Shown one piece after another: positions 24,895 to 29,253 of a stretch of 29,253 nt of DNA. The stretch spans positions 1 to 29,253 of the forward strand of contig VBGO01000053.1 in assembly GCA_005882525.1 (NCBI GenBank). Reading direction: 5' to 3'. The notes under the pieces were generated by a model. That model ran no database searches. It was not told the DNA's origin and saw nothing but the letters and a program-made list of their open reading frames with translations. A program made the position numbers and the translations under genes. The stretch comes from Chloroflexota bacterium (lineage in GTDB: Bacteria > Chloroflexota > Dormibacteria > CF-121). The first letter of the stretch is position 1. The number at the start of each line of letters is the position of its first letter.

Positions 24895-26732
24895 CCGGCG
24901 GCCTGTTGCGGTTCGCGCGCGCGATCCTCGGCCTGCTCGGCCGCCCGGGCCCGCTCCAGCCGCACCGCGCTGTCGATGACGCCGAGGTGGCTGTAGGCCT
25001 GGGGAAAGTTGCCGCGCGGGGCGCCGGTGGCGGGATCACTGCCCTCGGCGAGCAACCCCAGCGGTGAGGACAGCTCGATCAGCTGCGCGAGCTGGCGCTC
25101 CGCTGCATCGAGCCGGTTCAGACCGATCAGGCCGTCCACGTACCAGAAGCTGCAGAGCAGGAAGGCCGCACTCAGGTAGCCCTGGTCATCCTTGCAGTCG
25201 TACCGGCGGACGTAGGGGCCGTCGAGCAGCCGCTGGCTCAGCGTTTCGATGGTGGCGCGCATCCGGGGGTCGGTCGCGGGTAAGAATCCCAGCACCGGCA
25301 TCTGCAGGACCGCCGCGTCCAGGCAATCGTCGTCGTAGGCCTGGGTGAAGGCGCCGATCTGCGGATTCCAGGCGCGCGCTTCGATCTCTGCCCGAAGCTC
25401 GCCGGCGGCCCGCTCCCATTGGGCGACGTGACCGGTGTTGCCGGTGCCGTGAGCCAGCGTGATGGCGCGGTCCAGCGCGACCCAGCACCAGAGTTTGCTG
25501 TGGGTGTGATGCTTCCGCTCGCCCTGGAATTCCCAGATGCCGTTGTCCGGCTCCCGGCTCAGCTCCCAGATGCCGTCCGCGAAATGCTCGATCACCTGCC
25601 AGAGCTTGGTCGAGATGAAGCCGCCCTTGCGCTGGTAAACCGCCATGCAGTCGATCACCGCCCCGAAGACATCGAGCTGCCGCTGGCCGGCGGCCCGGTT
25701 GCCGATCCGGACCGGACGGGCGCCGTCGAAGCCGGCCAGGTGCTCGAGGTATTCCTCCGGCAGGTGCGGATCCCCGTCGACCCGGTAGACGATTTGCATC
25801 GCGAAGTCATGGTCGTAGGCGCGGTCCCGGATCCAGTTGATGAAGTCGGCGGCTTCCTGGGAGAACCCGGCGCGGAAGAGCGCGGCAATGCCGTAGGAGG
25901 CGTCGCGCAGCCAGCAGAAGCGGTAGTCCCAGTTGCGATCGCCGCCCGGATCTTCGGGAATCGAGGTGGTGGGGGCGGCGCAGAGCGCCCCGGTGGGGGC
26001 ATAGGTCAAGAGCTTGATGACCAGCGCGGAGCGTCGAACGGCATCCCGGAACGGACCCGTATAGAGGCACTGGTCGAGCCATCGCTCCCAGAACTCGCGG
26101 GTCCGGGCCGCCAGCTCGGTCGCGTCGCTGCTGCTCGGGAACTTCCGGCCGAGGGCAAAATAGCGCTCGCCGAAGCCAAGCGTGAACCACACCTGCCGTC
26201 CCGGCTGCAAGGTGAACCGGTAGATGAAGCGGGGCCGGCCATCAACGTCTTCGACGCTGCCCTGCATCGGCACGGTCGAGGAAAGGATCACCTCCTGCGA
26301 CCCACCGGAGGCGATCACGATGCCTTCCCGCTCGGCGAAGCTGGTGCGGGCGCGGCCATAAGCCGGTGCCGGGTCGAGGATGCACTCCACCTCGACCGGT
26401 CCGCCGCGCGCTTCCAGGCCGCGGCAGATCCGCTTCAGCGACAGGAACCGCTCGCCCTCGTTGAAACAGGGCATGAAGTCGGTCAGCACCAGCGTTCCCT
26501 CGGCGCGGTGAAAGGTGGTGGTCAGCAGGTTGGTGTCGCGGATATACGCCTGCTCGCCGGCCGGCACCGGGTTGACCGGTGAGATCCGGAAACTGCCACC
26601 ACGCTGCCGGTCGAGGATCGAAGCGAAGATGGAGGGCGAGTCGAACCGTGGGTAGCAGAACCAGTCGATGGCCCCGCTGGCCGAGACCAGGGCGGCAGTT
26701 TCACAATTCCCGATCAGCCCGTAGGGATACAC
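24891..26732 (-). CDS. Glycoside hydrolase family 15 protein (glucoamylase/trehalase-like)
   Basis: 613 aa from the GTG at 26732. The open frame reaches 26921, but that would overlap the divergent pyrG gene, and the conserved N-terminus starts at 'VYPYGLIGNCETAALVSASGAIDWFCYPRFDSPSIF'. A -10-like TAAGCT lies 7 nt before this GTG. GH15 enzymes release glucose from alpha-glucans or trehalose with inversion. 'NWDYRFCWLRDASYGIAAL' is a sugar-binding signature. The likely general acid is E401 (GIWEF) and the general base E563 (GLLAEGSDPATG), followed by 'GNFPQAYSHLGVI'. Bacterial proteins of this type are often cytoplasmic trehalases or glucoamylases; no signal peptide is seen here. Substrate not predictable. 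Confidence 0.92.
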   Translation of the reverse strand: MYPYGLIGNCETAALVSASGAIDWFCYPRFDSPSIFASILDRQRGGSFRISPVNPVPAGEQAYIRDTNLLTTTFHRAEGTLVLTDFMPCFNEGERFLSLKRICRGLEARGGPVEVECILDPAPAYGRARTSFAEREGIVIASGGSQEVILSSTVPMQGSVEDVDGRPRFIYRFTLQPGRQVWFTLGFGERYFALGRKFPSSSDATELAARTREFWERWLDQCLYTGPFRDAVRRSALVIKLLTYAPTGALCAAPTTSIPEDPGGDRNWDYRFCWLRDASYGIAALFRAGFSQEAADFINWIRDRAYDHDFAMQIVYRVDGDPHLPEEYLEHLAGFDGARPVRIGNRAAGQRQLDVFGAVIDCMAVYQRKGGFISTKLWQVIEHFADGIWELSREPDNGIWEFQGERKHHTHSKLWCWVALDRAITLAHGTGNTGHVAQWERAAGELRAEIEARAWNPQIGAFTQAYDDDCLDAAVLQMPVLGFLPATDPRMRATIETLSQRLLDGPYVRRYDCKDDQGYLSAAFLLCSFWYVDGLIGLNRLDAAERQLAQLIELSSPLGLLAEGSDPATGAPRGNFPQAYSHLGVIDSAVRLERARAAEQAEDRAREPQQAAG

Positions 26733-26739
26733 GGTTTTG

Positions 26740-26832
26740 AGCTTACCCAGCTTAGAAGGTTGCGAGCCTAACGGATCAAACGTTGCCGGATTCGCAATCC
26801 GGCTCGCCGCGAGCGCCGGCACAGCGTAGAAT
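26740..26832. promoter_or_regulatory. Divergent GH15/pyrG promoter region
   Basis: The 109-bp gap holds TAAGCT on the minus strand (26745-26740), 7 nt before the GH15 GTG, and TAGAAT on the plus strand (26827-26832), 9 nt before the pyrG GTG. Neither start has a Shine-Dalgarno. Confidence 0.45.
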
Positions 26833-26841
26833 AGAGTCCCG

Positions 26842-28503
26842 GTGCCGAAGTACGTCTTCGTGACCGGCGGTGTGGTTTCCTCGATTGGTAAGGGGATCAC
26901 GGCGGCGTCCATCGGGACCATCCTGAAGGCCCGCGGCCTGAGCGTCTCCCTCCAAAAGCTGGATCCCTATATCAACATTGATCCGGGCACGATGTCCCCT
27001 TACCAGCATGGCGAGGTGTTCGTCACCGACGACGGCGCCGAGACCGACCTCGACCTGGGCCATTACGAGCGGTTCATCGATGCCAACCTGAGCAAGGCCA
27101 GCAACGTGACCACCGGCAAGATCTACGCCGAGGTCATCGCCAAGGAGCGTCGTGGCGACTACCTCGGTGGCACGGTCCAGGTGATCCCGCACGTCACCAA
27201 CGAAATTAAGGAGCGCATCACCCGGGTCACCTGGGAAGACAACCCGGACGTCGTGATCGTGGAAGTCGGCGGCACGGTCGGCGACATCGAATCGCTTCCC
27301 TTCCTGGAAGCGATCCGGCAACTGAAGAACGAGCTCGGTCGCAAGAATGTCTTCTATGTCCACGTCACCCTGGTTCCGTTCGTGGAGGCGTCCGAGGAAT
27401 TCAAGAGCAAGCCGACCCAGCACAGCGTCGCGGCGCTGCGGAGCATCGGCATCCAGCCGGACGCCATCGTGTGCCGGTCGGAGCGACCGGTCAGCGTGGC
27501 GCTGAAAGAGAAGATTGCGCTCTTCTGCGACGTCGACCGGCGGGCGGTGATCTCGGTCCCCGACGCTGCCTCCATCTATGAGGTGCCCTTGATGCTGGAA
27601 GACTCCGACCTGGGCAACGTCATCGTCGAGGCGCTCGAGGCGCCCGCCCAGGCGCCCGACTTGAGCGACTGGAAGGAGCTGGTGCATCGGATCCAGCATC
27701 CCGCCGGTCGCCTGCGCATCGGGGTGGTGGGGAAGTATCTCCCGGCCCCCGATGCCTACATCAGTGTCACCGAAGCGCTGCGTCATGCCGGGGTCCATCA
27801 CAACCTGCGGGTCGACATCAAGTGGATCGCCTCCGAAACGCTCGAGACCGGCGATTTGCGCGCGCTCGACGAGGTGCACGGCGTCGTGGTCCCGGGCGGA
27901 TTCGGTCATCGGGGCATTGAGGGGAAGATCGCCGCCGCCCGCTTCGCCCGGACCTCGCTCACCCCATATCTCGGGCTCTGCCTCGGAATGCAATGCGCCG
28001 TGATCGAGTTCGGGCGCGATCGCCTGGGTGCGGCCGATGCCAACAGCACCGAATTCAACGCCTTCACCAGTCATCCCGTCATCGACCTGCTGCCCGAGCA
28101 GCGGGACGTGGCCGACAAGGGCGGCACGATGCGGCTCGGTCTTTATCCCTGCAAGCTGCAGCCGGGTACGCTCGCGGCAGAGGCGTACGGCGAGCCGGTC
28201 GTGTATGAGCGGCACCGGCATCGCTTCGAGTTCAACAATGCCTATCGCGAGCCGATGTGGGAAGCAGGCATGGTCTTCAGCGGGACCTCACCCAACGACC
28301 GGCTGGTGGAGATCATCGAGCTGCGCGACCATCCCTGGTTCGTCGCATCGCAATTTCACCCGGAATTTCGCTCTCGACCAAACCGCCCGCATCCGCTGTT
28401 TCGGGAGTTCGTGAGGGCCGCCGCCGTCCGGGCGGGGGTGCTGGGGGCGGCGAAGGCACTGACAAAGCCGGCGGTTTCACCGGACAATATCATCAGCGCG
28501 TGA
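26842..28503 (+). CDS. pyrG: CTP synthase
   Basis: 553 aa from a GTG, typical length. It makes CTP from UTP, ATP and glutamine. The N-terminal amidoligase domain begins with 'PKYVFVTGGVVSSIGKGITAASIG', the characteristic P-loop, then 'KLDPYINIDPGTMSPYQHGEVFVTDDG' and 'VGGTVGDIESLPFLEAIRQ'. The C-terminal class I glutaminase domain has the nucleophile C380 in 'LGLCLGMQCAVIEF' and the catalytic His-Glu in 'VASQFHPEF'. The stop overlaps the next gene's GTG as GTGA. In many bacteria pyrG lies near fba, glpX and rho, and the same neighbourhood appears here. Confidence 0.98.
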   Translation: MPKYVFVTGGVVSSIGKGITAASIGTILKARGLSVSLQKLDPYINIDPGTMSPYQHGEVFVTDDGAETDLDLGHYERFIDANLSKASNVTTGKIYAEVIAKERRGDYLGGTVQVIPHVTNEIKERITRVTWEDNPDVVIVEVGGTVGDIESLPFLEAIRQLKNELGRKNVFYVHVTLVPFVEASEEFKSKPTQHSVAALRSIGIQPDAIVCRSERPVSVALKEKIALFCDVDRRAVISVPDAASIYEVPLMLEDSDLGNVIVEALEAPAQAPDLSDWKELVHRIQHPAGRLRIGVVGKYLPAPDAYISVTEALRHAGVHHNLRVDIKWIASETLETGDLRALDEVHGVVVPGGFGHRGIEGKIAAARFARTSLTPYLGLCLGMQCAVIEFGRDRLGAADANSTEFNAFTSHPVIDLLPEQRDVADKGGTMRLGLYPCKLQPGTLAAEAYGEPVVYERHRHRFEFNNAYREPMWEAGMVFSGTSPNDRLVEIIELRDHPWFVASQFHPEFRSRPNRPHPLFREFVRAAAVRAGVLGAAKALTKPAVSPDNIISA

Positions 28504-29253
28504 AAACCGAGGTTTCCACGCCCTCCTCGGGCGGACTTGCCGCGCCGCGGACGGCCCAACCCAACCTCGGTCTCGAACTGGTGCGCGCCACCGAGGCCGC
28601 GGCCATGTCGGCCGGGCGCTGGATGGGCAACCTCGACCGGGACGGAATCCGGGCGACCGCCGCGAAGGCCATGGCCGAGGCGCTCAAAGGCGTGCACATG
28701 AGTGGCCGCATCGTCATCGGGGATGACCCGGCATCCGGCCCGCTGGGGCTCGGGCAATCGTTGGGTGATGCGAGCGGCGACGCCTGCGACGTGGCGCTCA
28801 AGGCGATCGACGGCTCCACGCTGGTGGCCAAGGGCCTGCCCAACGCCGTCTCGGTGATCGCGACCGCTGAGCCCGGCTCGCTGGTGCGCGCACCGGTCGG
28901 CATGTATGCCGAAAAGATCGCCGTGGGTCCGGAGGCCCGGGGTTCTGTCGACGTGACCGATTCCGTCGAGAACAACCTGCAGCGGGTCGCCTTCGCCAAG
29001 AAAGTCCAGGTCTCTGACCTCACCGTGGTGATGCTCGACCGACCGCGTCACGAAGCGCTGATGGACCAGGTGCGGCAGGTCGGCGCCCGCATCACGCTGC
29101 TCAGTGATGGCGATATCGCCGCCGCCATCATGGCCACCCTGGAAGGTACGGGCATCGACGTCATGCTTGGTGTGGGCGGCTTGCCGGAGGCGGTGCTGGC
29201 CGCCTGCGCGCTGAAATGCCTGGGCGGCGACCTGCAATGCCGTCTCTGGTTGC
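28500..29253 (+). CDS. glpX: Class II fructose-1,6-bisphosphatase-like protein (GlpX family), 3'-truncated
   Basis: 251 codons are visible, from a GTG overlapping the pyrG stop (GTGA), and the frame is still open at the window end. GlpX dephosphorylates fructose 1,6-bisphosphate in gluconeogenesis. The family is clear from 'LELVRATEAAAMSAGRWMG', 'LVAKGLPNAVSVIATAEPGSLVRAPVGMYAEKIAVGP' and 'MLGVGGLPEAVLAACALKCLGGDLQCRL'. But the acidic metal-binding signature, usually GEGExDEAPMLY, reads GDDPASGPLGLG at 74-85, and the following DP(I/L)(D/E)GT reads KAIDGST, with Lys101 in place of the aspartate. Metal-dependent catalysis may therefore be lost or changed. The extra N-terminal 20 residues (Ser/Pro-rich) are not conserved. 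Confidence 0.88.
   Translation, partial: MKTEVSTPSSGGLAAPRTAQPNLGLELVRATEAAAMSAGRWMGNLDRDGIRATAAKAMAEALKGVHMSGRIVIGDDPASGPLGLGQSLGDASGDACDVALKAIDGSTLVAKGLPNAVSVIATAEPGSLVRAPVGMYAEKIAVGPEARGSVDVTDSVENNLQRVAFAKKVQVSDLTVVMLDRPRHEALMDQVRQVGARITLLSDGDIAAAIMATLEGTGIDVMLGVGGLPEAVLAACALKCLGGDLQCRLWL

Noticed and set aside
26776..28221. 481-aa minus-strand open frame inside pyrG
   Set aside because: Antisense shadow of the strongly conserved pyrG.

Overview
This is a 29 kb, GC-rich bacterial chromosomal window. Genes are tightly packed on both strands and no intergenic gap exceeds about 150 bases. There are no phage, transposase, plasmid or CRISPR signals. The high GC, many GTG/TTG starts, a tRNA with encoded CCA, and -10-like hexamers sitting 6-9 nt before start codons would fit a soil-type member of Chloroflexota/Dormibacterota or a relative. 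That placement is a guess from general character, not a demonstrated assignment.

Layout. 1-1214: 3' part of a vanadium-haloperoxidase-like (PAP2 superfamily) protein. 1332-1895 (-): a lipoprotein. 1938-3994 (-): a three-gene operon (63-aa protein, TPR protein with one membrane segment, membrane protein resembling an inactivated metalloprotease) behind a promoter flanked by two palindromes. 4109-5260: exported phosphoesterase (PF04185 type). 5278-8893 (-): acyl-CoA synthetase plus the two subunits of a class I CoA-transferase, all joined by ATGA overlaps. 8921-10571: zinc-ribbon/TM2-like protein, stand-alone receiver and CPBP membrane protease. 10582-11748 (-): TrkA-N domain protein, an unlisted 57-aa two-TM protein and a membrane-anchored UspA.

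11897-16518: the disaggregase pair dnaK and clpB, followed by tRNA-Thr(CGT). 16682-17716 (-): a DUF2199-like protein and an OsmC-family gene broken by a one-base frameshift. 17816-19078: YcaQ/AlkX-type DNA glycosylase. 19215-20903: small zinc ribbon, NfeD and an SPFH protein. 20987-24894: GNAT, HtrA-type protease, argS and an MBL-fold protein. 24891-26732 (-): GH15 glycoside hydrolase. 26842-29253: pyrG and a class II FBPase-like (GlpX) gene that runs off the window.

Three themes run through the window. First, about ten genes have a TANNNT-like hexamer 6-9 nt before the start codon and no Shine-Dalgarno, suggesting widespread leaderless transcription, while internal operon genes and dnaK carry Shine-Dalgarno sequences. 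Second, translational coupling by 4-nt overlaps recurs (ATGA twice, GTGA twice, TTGA once, probably CTGA for argS). Third, several recognisable enzymes have altered signature residues: the ArgS HIGH box, the GlpX acidic metal site, the MBL histidine motif, and the HExxH position of the membrane protein at 1938-2798.

I see no clear novel defence or mobile system. The best candidates for undescribed biology are the palindrome-controlled TPR/membrane-protein operon and the TrkA-N/small membrane protein/anchored-UspA operon.
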